Below, in pieces: positions 36,201 through 46,786 of a DNA stretch of 64,000 nt. The position numbers were made by a program, and so were the translations under genes. The notes beneath the pieces are model-generated. The model worked only from the letters and a program-made list of their open reading frames with translations. It did not search any database and had not been told where the DNA came from. The DNA is from Dastarcus helophoroides (lineage: Eukaryota > Arthropoda > Insecta > Coleoptera > Bothrideridae), in assembly GCA_028583605.1 (NCBI GenBank), contig CM053328.1:5897304-5961303 (forward strand), in the 5' to 3' direction. How positions within the stretch are numbered: the stretch's first letter is position 1; the number at the start of each line of letters is the position of its first letter.

Positions 36201-36975
36201 AAACCGCAACGAGTAAGGCTGGTTTGCCCACGCCTCTTCGTTCGGTGCTGTACGTTGAACTCTTTAGTGACGGCCCCGAATATGTTCTCAGCACTGAATG
36301 ACGAAACATTGAAAAAAATCGCTTAACTCTTCAGCGTTAGCACTGAGTGACGAAACGTCGAAAAAATCGCTTAACTCTTCAGCATTAGCACCGAGTAACG
36401 AAACGTTGGAAAACCAGCCTAGCTTGACCAAAAACCAAGAATTTCAGCTCTTGGACGCTCCTTTCGTCCTTTTACATACAAATTTTCAAATATTTACCTT
36501 TGAGTGTTTCAGTTGGGCTATAGCTGTAGCTGTCTTCGGTTGAAAATAAATCATCTGTGCTTTCAGAGACTCTGGAGCTTGAATTAATAACGTCTTTGGC
36601 GGTTTCACTTTTATGATTTTGACTTGTTACCGAATGTACGGAAGTATTATTTTGTTTAACTTCAGTTATTTAGGGAATTATTTGTCGCTTCAACTTCGTT
36701 ATTTATATGTTTACTCGATTTTTCATCAATTTTTGAATATGCTCCCATTATTTAATCCATTTAGATTTTTCAAGCTTTCAATGTCGGTTTGTCTATCTAT
36801 GTTTCTAATTTGGCCATTTATGTTCTCGTTCAAAGTATTTTCATCGCAATTCAAGCTATCTTTACTTATAACGTTGTTATTAATGCATGGATTTGGAATT
36901 TCAGATTCAAAAGACAGGGAAGCATCATTTGGACCTTCAATAACTATGACGTTGGGAAAAATATGTTCCGCTTCC
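33210..36975 (-). CDS. Unrecognised protein with three UIM-bearing 64-residue repeats; frame-disrupted
   Basis: Readable exons on the minus strand are 36975-36498, 35905-~33915 and 33776-33210 (stop), with GT-AG junctions at 36498/35905 and 33915/33776 that keep frame. The large exon opens with three ~64-residue repeats, each holding an acidic-ELIC-x-A-hyd-x-x-S-hyd segment at 35768-35812, 35579-35620 and 35387-35431. These match the ubiquitin-interacting motif pattern (conserved Ala and Ser after an acidic run). The last exon contains a second duplication: two ~90-residue units sharing YGRGES, NSTNTSFQNGNGYTSNG-like and RYSDDGSRC-like blocks. The rest is polar and disordered. Several single-base frame changes are needed (for example near 35842, 34953, 34830, 34785, 34730, 36728 and 36676), so the locus is either decaying or carries consensus indels. 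Upstream exons were not found. Function unknown; ubiquitin binding is inference. Confidence 0.55.
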
Positions 36976-37099
36976 TGAAACAATTACAAAAATTTGCTTA
37001 TTTACTGGAGACTAACCAAAACTAAATTCTCGGACAAAACCAAAATCGAATTTCATTCTGGTTTCGGCTGGACTTGAAACTTTTTTCTACCAAAATGTG

Positions 37100-38034
37100 A
37101 ACTTTATTTTCAAAATACAGAATTATATAAAGTTTGAAATTTTTAAACTCAAAAATTTTTTGTTTACATTAACGGTAAAGTCAAAATTTGGCGAGTAGAA
37201 TATCGCAATTTTTTTTTGGTAAATTATTCCATTTTATAGAATAAGACTAGCTGTTACCTGCGACTTCGTCCGCAAAATTAAATGAATAATGAACAGTTTT
37301 AAGCAGGACTTCGAACCGGAACTGAACCGAAAACCGGAAACCGAAAAAAAACCGTTATTTTTGTCGGAAGGAAAACCGGAACAGAACCGGAAAAAAATAA
37401 CGGTTTATTTCGGTTCATTAAATTGGTATGTTCTTAAAATAATTTTTACTTTACCCTAAAGTTTGAGATTTTTTTAGAAATGTCCTTTTAAAAATTTTAC
37501 ACAAATTCATGAAACTTTCATCTCAAAATTACGAGTTTACTTTAAGGAACATTTTTTTTTTTGAAACTTGATTAGAAACCTACAATTTCCACACTTTCTA
37601 GGAAAATATTGATTTTATTCTCAAAATTTCAAGCTAAATTAAATTTTAAGTTGTATAACTGTAATATTCTTTTTTCAAAATTGTCAGCTCTTTTTTTGAA
37701 ATTTGGACCTTTTTCTTGTAATATTGTTTTTCTTTTTCTAAAATTTCAAGTTTGAAATAAAAATTTTATATACTATTGTGAATTTGGACTAAAGCAGTGG
37801 AGTCTTTTTCATTAAAGCACAGTTTCCAGGCAATTTTATTTGCAAATTCACAAAATTTGTGTTTTTTTTCTTAAGCTTGGATTTTCCCTTTTATAATCTG
37901 ATACCTCTATTTTTTGAAGCTATTAATAAAAATTTCGAGTTTTCTTGGATTTTTCCTTTAATTTTAATTTAATTTCAATATGCCAATTTTTTTTCTCGAA
38001 ATCTCAAATTCTTATGATATTTCTACGATGTCGA
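37100..38034. repeat. AT-rich repeats with ACCGGAA block
   Basis: A phrase seen widely in insect genomes, ACTAGCTGTTACCTGCGACT, starts at 37247. It is followed by an ACCGGAA-rich block (37315-37410: AACCGGAAACCG, GAACCGGAAAAAAATAACGG). A related block recurs in the same orientation at 40125-40230. The rest is T-rich minisatellite. Confidence 0.6.
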
Positions 38035-41000
38035 CTTCATAAAACTTGGCAAAATTCCAGGCTTTTTTTTTCTCAAAATTTCCGATAAAATCTCGCTATT
38101 TCTAATTTTTCCTAAGAATTGGGAATTTCAGTCAAAATTTCAACAGAAAAATACAATATTTAAATTCCAATTTAAAGCAGGGATCTTGAAATTCAAGTTG
38201 AAATTTTGAGGGTAAACTTGACACGATGACATGTTAAAAAATGTCTAATTTAAACTTCCAATTTTGATTTGGTTTTGTTTACGCTATATTTGACTTTTTT
38301 CTAAAAATTTCGACTTTAACCTTGAAGCTTCGATTTTTTTTTCAGATTGTTTTTAATTTGGGCAGCTTTAAAATCGCCTTCAATTCGTTTTGTAGAATTC
38401 ATCCAAAATTTAAAAAATCGTAATTTGGAAAATTAGATTCTTCAAAAAAATTTAAAAAATGACTTGGAGCGGGCAAATTTTGAAAAAATGTCTAAGTTTT
38501 CACAAAAAGTCGAACTTCTGAAGAAAAAATGGAAATTTCGAAAAAAAACTTCAAATTTTGAATGAATTTAACTTCGAAAAAAAGTCCCAATTTTGATGAC
38601 AAAAGATAAAAATTTTCAAAAGAGAGTAAAATCCTGAAAAAATTCAAAGATTTCAAAAGTTGCAATTTTGCAAATAAAATCGAATTTTTTAAAAAAGTGA
38701 AAATTTTCGGGAAAAAGTCGGAATTATCAAAAAAAGAAGTTAAAAAGTTAAAACTTCGAGAATTAGTAAAAGTTTGAGCTTAAGTGGAAATTTTCAAAAA
38801 AAAAGATAAAAATTTTCGAAAAAAAAAATGTTTCAACATAATCATATTATAAAAAAAACCAAAATTTTGAATAAAATTAAAATGTTCAGAAACAAAAAAC
38901 TTTGTGTCAATTTTTTTACAAGAAGTCAAAATTTGAAAAAAAGAGGAAATTTTCCAAAAAAATCAAATTCTGAAAAAGTTACAAATTCGAGAAAAAGTCG
39001 AAATTTAAAAAAAAAGTCTAAATTCTGAAAAAGGTTCGGTTAATTTTCCAAAAAACAAAAATTAAAGGAAAATCTATTTATTTAAATAAAAGTTCAGTTT
39101 ACTACATAAAAGCCGAAATCTCGAGAAAAAGTCGAAATTAAAAAAAAAATCTTAGTTTTTAAAAAAGATCAAAACTAAGAAATTGTCAAAAGGACAAAAA
39201 AAAAACAGTTTTTCAACATCATTAAATTTGCAGAAAAAGTCAAAATTTTGATAAAAAAAATAATTTTGAGAAAAGATTGAAATTGTGTTTGTAAGTATTT
39301 TCAAAAAATTCAGCATTTGGAAAATAAATTAAAATCCTGAAGAAAGGTCAAATTGAAAAAGTCTTGCGATTAATAAAATAAACATTTGAAAAAAGTGGAA
39401 GCTAAAAAAAGGAACATTTGAGTTTCAAAATTTTCAAAATATAAAGACGAAATGCTTTAAATAAGATGGATTTGCAAAAAAAATGAAATTTCGAGTTTGA
39501 AGTTACAGAAATGGTCAATATATACAAAAATAAGGTCAAACATTCAAACTTCGAGATCAATTCAAAATATTCAAAAAAAAATTTTAAAAAATAAAATCTT
39601 TAACAAGGACAAAAGTTCAAAAAAATAGAAACCAAATAAGACTCAATTTTGAGGAATTTGGAAAATTCGAAAAAGCAAAATTTTGAAAAAAGTCAAAATC
39701 CAGTTAAAATTTCGAAATTTTGGAAGTCGAACCACAAATGCTCGACTTTGTGAAAAAGTGGATTTTTATTGTCGAATTTTTTCAAATAAGTTAAAATTTT
39801 CAATATAAATTGAATTCTTCAGAAAAGTAAAAATTTTCAAAAAGTATATAATCAAAGAATCCTTTTTCTTTCTTCACCTAGGCGAAAACGCGGGTGTCAG
39901 CCAATTTTTTTAATAAAGTTCGGTGTTTTTTTTTAAATGAACCTAGAATTCAGAGTTTCAACGTGAAATTTTTAAACTCGAAAAATTTTCTTCAAATCTT
40001 AAACATTACCAAAGTAGTTATATGTTGTAATACTTAAAAATAGAGAGAACATTTTTTAAATTATGTTAGACAATCAATTTTTAAATCAAATAAAAACTTT
40101 TAAAACATTAAAAAATGAGTCACCCGGAACTGAACCGGAAAAAACCGCTATTTTTGTCGGAACGAATACTGGAACGAAACCGATAGATTTTTTTCCTGGA
40201 ATGAAAACCGAAAACCGGAAGGAAAAAAATAGTGGTTCGATGACCTGGTTTTAAGTATAAATGATGAAATCAAATGATATGACGCTGATAAATTCGAATT
40301 GGAATAGTCCTGCATGATATAAAGAAGCCTATTTCATATTTTGGGTTTCAAGGAACCCAGTGGCGTAGCCAGGAACCAACGGTCCTAGTGCAAGAAAGTT
40401 TTCGGGCCTCCCTACATAAAATGTATGATTTTTTATAGGGCTGTGGCCAGGAATTTTTTTTCAGAAACCGCTGACATATGAAAAGATAAATAACAACGTC
40501 CACATTGTATACAGGATGGACCACAAGTAATGATACATAGAGCAAGAGTAGATTTTTCGTATAAAAATAACGTGATTTAGCCACATTTACCTTATACCAA
40601 AAGTTAATATTAACAGAGATACAGGGTGTCAAAGTTGAAAAAAAAATTGTGATTTTTTCGTATAACTGATGAACACATTTCACTATAGATAAGAAATTTG
40701 GCATAGGGAGGTTTCTTTGGTCAAGAAATTGTAATTTGCTAACAGATTGCCAGTCATAGGGGGCACCACCTGCGCTACCTTGTATTATTCTAAAGTATCA
40801 TAACTTTTTTGTGCCTTTATGTACACTTATTTTAAATAGATATTTTTATTTACCTACATTTTTTACGTAAAAAAGGTATACTTTCTAAATATTGATATAA
40901 GCAACCGTTTTCAAGATATAACCTTCAAAGTTTGTAGTACGTTTATTTTAAGTTATGTAAATGTCGCAAGTTATGATCTTTTTTAAAAACTAAGATTTTT

Positions 41001-42067
41001 TTTTAAATTTCGACTTTTTCTCGAGGTTTCGGCTTTTATGTAGTAAACTGAACTTTTATTTAAATAAATAGATTTTCCTTTAATTTTTGTTTTTTGAAAA
41101 ATTAAATTTTTCGAACTTTTTTCAGAATTTGGACTTTTCTTTTTAAAATTTCGACTTTTTCTCGAATTTGTAACTTTTTCAGAATTTGATTTTTTTTGGA
41201 AAATTTTCTCTTTTTTTTAAATTTTGACTTCTTGTAAAAAATTTGACACAACGTTTTTTGTTTCTGAACATTTTAATTTTATTCAAAATTTTGGTTTTTT
41301 TATAATATGATTATGTTGAAACATTTTTTTTTTGAAAATTTCCACTTAAGCTCAAGCTTTTTGCTAATTATCGAAGTTTTAACTCCTTTTTTTGATAATT
41401 CCGACTTTTTCCCGAAAATTTTCACTTTTTTAAAAAATCGATTTTATTTTCAAAATTGCAACTTTTGAAATCTTTGAATTTTTTCAGGGATTTTACTCTC
41501 TTTTGAAAATTTTTACTTTTTATCATCAAAATTGGGATCTTTTTTCGAAGTTAAGTTCATTCAAAATTTAAAGTTTTTTTTCGAAATTTCTATTTTTTCG
41601 TCAGAAGTTCGACTTTTTGTGAAAACTTAGACATTTTTTCAAATTTTTCTGAAGAATCTAATTTTCCAAATTACGAATTTTTAAATCTTGGATGAATTCT
41701 ACAAAACGAATTGAAGACCTTAACTAAATTTCGATTTTAAAGTTGCCCAAATTCAAAACAATCTGAAAAAAAATCGAAGTTTCAAGGTTAAAGTCGAAAT
41801 TTTTAGAAAAAAGTCAAATATAGCGTAAACACAGCCAGATCAAAATTGGAAGTTTAAATTAGACGTTTTCTAACATGTCATCGTTTCAAGTTTCCCCCAA
41901 AATTTCGACTTCCCGGCTTTAAATTGGAATATAAATGTTGTATTTTTCTCTTGAAATTTTGACTGAAATTCCCAATTCCTAGGAAAAATTAGAAATAACG
42001 AGATTTTATCGGAAATTTTAAGAAAAAAAAAGCCAAATCCTGGAATTTTGCTTGGAGTTTTATGAAG
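38035..42067. repeat. Large inverted repeat, ~1.1-kb arms, 1.8-kb spacer
   Basis: The left arm (38035-39170) and right arm (40975-42067) are reverse complements along their whole length with scattered small indels. Matched landmarks include TTCCGATAAAATCTCG at 38080 with CGAGATTTTATCGGAA at 41999, TGTTTCAACATAATC at 38829 with GATTATGTTGAAACA at 41307, and AAGATC (39165) with GATCTT (40975). Both arms consist of the dispersed minisatellite, but the match is far closer than between unrelated minisatellite blocks, so this is one duplication-inversion event. The spacer holds the ACCGGAA block, a CAGTGGCGTAGCCAGGAA transposon-like end (40369) and the left arm of another inverted pair. Confidence 0.8.
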
Positions 42068-43249
42068 GCGCAGTAGGTTTCAAAATAAAAGTAATAAAAC
42101 TGACTTTAAAATAGTTTATATCAAATATTACTCTACTGATATTATTATTACACATATTTTTTGAATTTCTAAAGCAAACTTAAATAAAATACCAAAACAA
42201 AATTTATTTTCAAAAATAAGTATGTGAGAAATGACTTTTTTCATTTAAAGAGATTGTAAACAATTAAAAATCTGGCTGCCTTTTATTGAAATTCATCTTT
42301 AAATATCTGCTTTGACCACCCAGACTATTAAAATTTTCTTGTGCGGACTCGGACATCATATCTCACATTTCTATGTTAGAAAATAAATTACGTCTTAATT
42401 TTTTGGATTTTCTTCATTGAGATTTTTAAAATTTAGGTAATAATATTATCAGCAAAGTAATATTTGACATAAATAACTTTTAAGACTGTCTTAGGATTAC
42501 TTTTTTTTCAAAGCTACTTCGAAAATTTAATATCTTAGTAATTTAAAACCAAGGCACGTCAAGCTTCAAAAGCAAATATCTTGGAAACGGTTGCTCGTAT
42601 CAACTTTTAGAAAGTATGCCTTCTTTACTTAAAAAATATGGAAAAATAAAATAACATATTTAAAATTAATATACGTGGATGCACAAAAAAGTTATGATGA
42701 TTTAGAATTAGGAAGTTTCCACTAATCAAGAGTATTACTAATTTTAATATAATAGTAAACTTAAAAAATTACTGAAAGAATTATTTTAATATCTTTAAAT
42801 TTGAATAAGTTATTACACTTTAAAGTATTTATGGTATAGGCGACTCGGCAAATGTTGTGTGACGTCACTAGGCACGACCCGGCATGCTGTTACTACCTCT
42901 AAACTAATAAACCATAGGGTTAGTGTGAATTACAATGAATTGTTTCCTTTGTTGTTGTCGAGAAGTAATCCATAATTGAAGAAGGTTTTGTTCGTGGTGA
43001 TTCCCAAAGTTGATGTAGCAATGATTATGGATTTTCTTTTTTTTTTTTCAAATAATCCACTATATATCAGTGCAGAAATCCGGGGCGCAAAGCTTTCAAA
43101 GTAAATAGACTATTTTATTATTTTCTTAGGAATTTTTGAACTGATTATACTTACATAAATAGTTAATTTGAAATTATGAAGAAGTATTACTATATACGAA
43201 AAATAATATTGTTACATTTTTTAAGAGTTAAGAATGGAAGGTTTAACAT
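42068..43249. other. AT-rich DNA, no gene seen
   Basis: Apart from the 42560-42712 inverted-repeat piece this interval is AT-rich with no open frame or RNA that I recognise. Confidence 0.4.
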
Positions 43250-43566
43250 TTACTGTGTCCCATGATAGAGTACTGAAGAGGGGTTTCTTTTTTATTTGTG
43301 GATTTACGAGAAAAAAATCATTCTTTATAAAAGCTCCTGCTTGATCTTAAACCACAACAATAAAAAACAACAATTTACTTTTCGCCATTTTTTGAAATTT
43401 TCAAATAATTTAATTCCCTGTACAAAAAATCTCGAAAAAGAAATGTTATTTTCGGTGATTTAAGGTCAAGCAGGAGTTTTATAAAGAATGACTTTTTTCT
43501 CATAAAACCTCAAATAAAAAAAAATCCTCTTTCAGTAGGTACTCCATCGTGGGACACACTGTACAA
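43250..43566. mobile_element. Palindromic MITE (~115-bp arms)
   Basis: The left end TTACTGTGTCCCATGATAGA and the complement of the right end (TGTACAGTGTGTCCCACGAT) start two arms of about 115 bp that match throughout, for example CATTCTTTATAAAAGCTCCT on the left with AGGAGTTTTATAAAGAATG on the right. The ~90-bp middle is unpaired. No coding capacity. The TGTGTCCCA-type end resembles many insect MITEs. I could not define a target duplication with certainty. Confidence 0.7.
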
Positions 43567-44479
43567 TTAACAAAAATCTCCCCTGTGAGAATTGTATGTT
43601 TTTAGTTCAAAAAGTATTCTGAGTAATCCAAATTGATTAGTGTATAGTGATTGTTACTTAAGAAATTGGTATGTATTTAGCTAGAGGTATAGTGATGTGA
43701 CTTTTATGCAATATGTCGATGTCAATGTTTGGTTTTGAGGTTTTTTTTTATGTAAGAACGATTTATTTACAAAAATATTATTTATGTTTAAGGGCGATAA
43801 AAACTATTATTTATTTCTTTGTAAAATTAAATAGTTTCGTGGCGGATCCGGAAGAACACGCATAGAGGGCAAGAGACAACAGTATTTCTACATTTAGAAA
43901 CAATAAAATATTTATATGAGCAAGATTTTGCACTAATTTTTTGCTGGTTATTATTTAGGGCGAAATAACGATTGTTTTCAACAGGGAACAAGATTTGCAA
44001 AGTGCAACGAAGTAGTGTTAACTGAAAGAGCACGGCAAAGACAAGGCGACTTTAGGCGATCCAGACTCCTATCATGTTTTATGACGTCACAGATGTTTTC
44101 AGCGCCAAATTGAGAGAACGTAACAAATTTAAACTTCAAAGAGCCATAAGTCGGCCATTTTTAAAGATATTTCAAAAAAAAATTTCGGTCGTTTTATAAT
44201 TTTTAGGACAATAATTGAGCGTATTTTGAAAAAAAAATGGAAACTTCCTAATTATGCAGGATAGTGCAGGTAGCGTCCCCTATCAGCTATTGGTAATATG
44301 TTAGCAAATTAGAGTTTGTCGACCTAAGAAACCCCCTTGTGCCAAATTTCGTGCCTATATTACAATTTATTCCATAATTATACGAAAAACTCGAAATTTT
44401 ATTTTCGATTTTGACACCCTGTATCTCTGTTAATATCAACTTTTGGTATAAGGTAAATGAGTTCGGCTGTTTTAATTTA

Positions 44480-45715
44480 TTTAGAAGAGATGAGAAGAGA
44501 GGAGAGAAGAGCAGAGAAGAGGAAAGAAAAGGAGAGAAGAGAGGAGAGGAGAAAAGAGCAGAGAAGAGGAAAGAAGAGGAGAGAAGAGCAGAGAAGCGGA
44601 GAGAAGAGGAGAGAAGAGGAGAGAAGAGAGAGAAGAGAGAGGAGAGAAGGAGAGAAGAGAGGAGAGGAGAAAAGAGCAGAGAAGAGGAAAGAAGAGGAGA
44701 AAAGAGCAGAGAAGTGGAGAGAAGAGGAGAGAAGAGGAGAGGAGAAGAGAGAAGAAAAGAGAAGAGGAGAGGAGAGTAGAGAAGAGAGCAGAGAAGAGAA
44801 AATAAGAGAAAAGAAGAGAAGACAAGAGAAAAGAAGAGACGAGACGAGACGAGACTGGAAGGGAAGGGAAGGGAAGAGAAGGGAAGAGAAGGGAAGAGTA
44901 GGGAAGAGAAGGGAAGAGAAGGAAAGAGAAGGAAAAAGAAGGGAAGAGAAGATAAGAGAAGGGAAGAGAAGGGAAAAGAAGAGAAGAGAAGAGAAGAGAA
45001 GAGAAGAGAAGAGAAGAGAAGAGAAGAGAAGAGAAGGGAAGAGAAGGGAAGGAAGAGAAGAGAAGACAAGAGAAAAGAAGAGACGAGACTGGAAGGGAAG
45101 GGAAGATAAGGGAAGAGAAGAGAAGGGAAGAGAAGGGAATAGAAGGGAAGAGAAGGGAAGAGAAGAGATCGGAAGAGAAGAGAAGGGAAGAGAAGGGAAG
45201 AGAAGGGAAGAGAAGGAAAGAGTAGGGAAGAGAAGGGAAGAGAAGGAAAGAGAAGGAAAGAGAAGGGAAGAGAAGGGAAGAGTAGGGAAGAGAAGGGAAG
45301 AGAAGGAAAGAGAAGGAAAAAGAAGGGAAGAGAAGATAAGAGAAGGGAAAAGAAGGGAAAAGAAGGGAAAAGAAGAGAAGAGAAGAGAAGAGAAGGGAAG
45401 AGAAGGGAAGAGAAGGGAAGAGAAGAGAAGACAAGAGAAAAGAAGAGGCGAGACGAGACGAGACTGGAAGGGAAGATAAGGGAAGAGAAGGGAAGAGAAG
45501 GGAATAGCAGGGAAGAGAAGGGAAGGGAAGACAAGAGAAGGGAAGAGAAGGGAAGAGTAGGGAAGAGAAGGGAAGAGAAGGAAGAGAAGAGAAGAGAAGA
45601 GAAGAGAAGAGAAGAGAAGAGAAGAGAAGAGAAGAGAAGAGAAGAGAAGAGAACAGAAAAACAGAAGAAAAGAGAAGAACAAAGAAGAACAGTAAAGAAA
45701 AGAGAAGAGAGATTA
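44480..45715. repeat. 1.2-kb purine pentamer array (GAGAA)n with variants
   Basis: The plus strand is almost pure purine, built on AGAGA/GAGAA 5-mers with interspersed AGGGAAGAG, AGCAG and GACGAGACGAG variants. Higher-order blocks recur, for example GAGACGAGACTGGAAGGGAAG near 44840, 45080 and 45450. A pentamer without stop codons is open in several frames on both strands, which produces spurious Ser/Leu/Phe and Arg/Glu proteins. The array abuts the last coding exon of the MSH4-like gene. Confidence 0.95.
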
Positions 45716-46740
45716 CTAGAAATAAAAAAAAGAGAGTTTATTTCTTGCAGTAAATTAATCTTGCTAATAACCTTCTCAATAGATTCTCTTGTGTCTAGAT
45801 GTTTCCTGACCAAATCGCTCAAGATATCCACACTGCAATGTTCGTCATTTATGCACGATGATACCGAATTACCGAATTTTTCACCGATAGACTCTTGTTG
45901 CGGTAGAGGTGTCGAGGTTCTAACAATATCGTCTTCTAAACCCTGAGTGAATCGAGCTTCGTTCACAACGCTACCAAAAGACATGGAACGTTCAAATTTA
46001 ATTTTGTCATCCACTTCACAACGCTTGACGGTTATTTCAGGCAGAACAAAGCAGTCTTCGTCATCGAACCCTTGCGCGGTAAAACTAATATTTGCGGCAT
46101 CCTCTTCATCATCCATCAACTCGGGCGGAAAATCCGTGAACGAAATTTCAGAGAGAGATTGATCGGCATTGGAACTTGCTCTGAAAGTGAAAATTGATCT
46201 ACTTGTGGCATCACCCGTCTCTTCCCTTTTGAAGATGGACAGTTTCCTTGAAGAGCTTTGGTCACCTTCGCTCATCAGGAATGTAGCAGATGCATAGGAA
46301 TAATCTAAATTGTCTGTATCTAAATTCGGTTTCTTCTTGGGAGGATCAGAAGCCCTTGAGCTTTTGGAGGTAGGTCTCCGTTTAATTTGAGTTATAGGGG
46401 CCGGGATCTTAAACACGAACGAATCGGTTTCATTCTTGGACGTGTTTATTTCTTCTTGGTTACTCGGAAGCGGATCGAAGGTGAAATCAGACAAGTTCAT
46501 AGTCTGTGAAGGTGTCAAGTCTATGTTGTCGAAACCCAGCTTGGAGGCAGTTTCCAAAGATGCGTTTTCAGGTGTCAGGCGAGTATCACGAGCTAAATTA
46601 ACTTCGTTGCACATGTCTGTTTCCCATTCACGTTGTGCTCGAGTTACCCGAGAATTTGAAACGCACGAAGTCGATTCTTTATTTAAAATTGCCTCAAACG
46701 TAGAATCAGCTTCATTGGTAGACTTCGAAGGGCTTCGAAT
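45716..46740 (-). CDS. Probable C-terminal tail exon of the MSH4-like gene, open into the pentamer array
   Basis: About 340 codons are continuously open on the minus strand here with real-protein composition: Ser/Thr/Asp/Glu-rich, with a basic KRRPTSKSSRASDPPKKKP patch that could be a nuclear localisation signal, and a predicted helical end (VDILSDLVRKHLDTRESIEKVISKINLLQE). The frame fits the upstream MSH4-like exon if a 46-nt intron is removed (46741-46786, GAA|GTTATT...TTATTCAG|ATT). Otherwise that exon stops at TGA 46712. Past 45716 the frame continues through the pyrimidine pentamer strand for more than 400 codons of Ser/Leu/Phe before a stop near 44287. An unseen splice donor, such as AAG|GTTATT near 45772, may end the exon earlier. 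Confidence 0.5.
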
Positions 46741-46786
46741 CTGAATAATCAATATTTATCCTAGTCTTAGGAGTTTCACAAATAAC

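Larger units (their letters stand above)
40578..44469. repeat. Second inverted-repeat pair (~210-bp arms) spanning 3.9 kb
   Basis: The region 40578-40790 is homologous in opposite orientation to about 44240-44469. Shared landmarks are TTTACCTTATACCAAAAGTT, AACAGAGATACAGGGTGTCA and AATTTGCTAACA, followed by a diverged GGGG(A/C)..CTACCTGC block. The next part of the left arm (40793-40940) has its own inverted match at 42560-42712 (CATAACTTTTTTGTGC and CATACTTTCTAAA on the minus strand). This suggests several copies of one mobile-element family, nested or rearranged. No coding sequence was seen between them. Confidence 0.65.

Noticed and set aside
44411..45682. Arg/Glu-rich and Ser/Leu/Phe-rich open frames in the first pentamer array
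   Set aside because: A 5-bp repeat without stop codons is open in many frames on both strands, so these are mathematical by-products.
46712..46740. TGA at 46712 as the certain end of the MSH4-like protein
   Set aside because: The following ~340 codons of protein-like sequence and an in-phase small intron make another ending at least as likely, so I left it open.
44287..46752. 821-codon minus-strand open frame read as one protein
   Set aside because: More than half is a Ser/Leu/Phe translation of the pentamer array. Only the part above about 45716 has protein-like composition, and I report that part separately.
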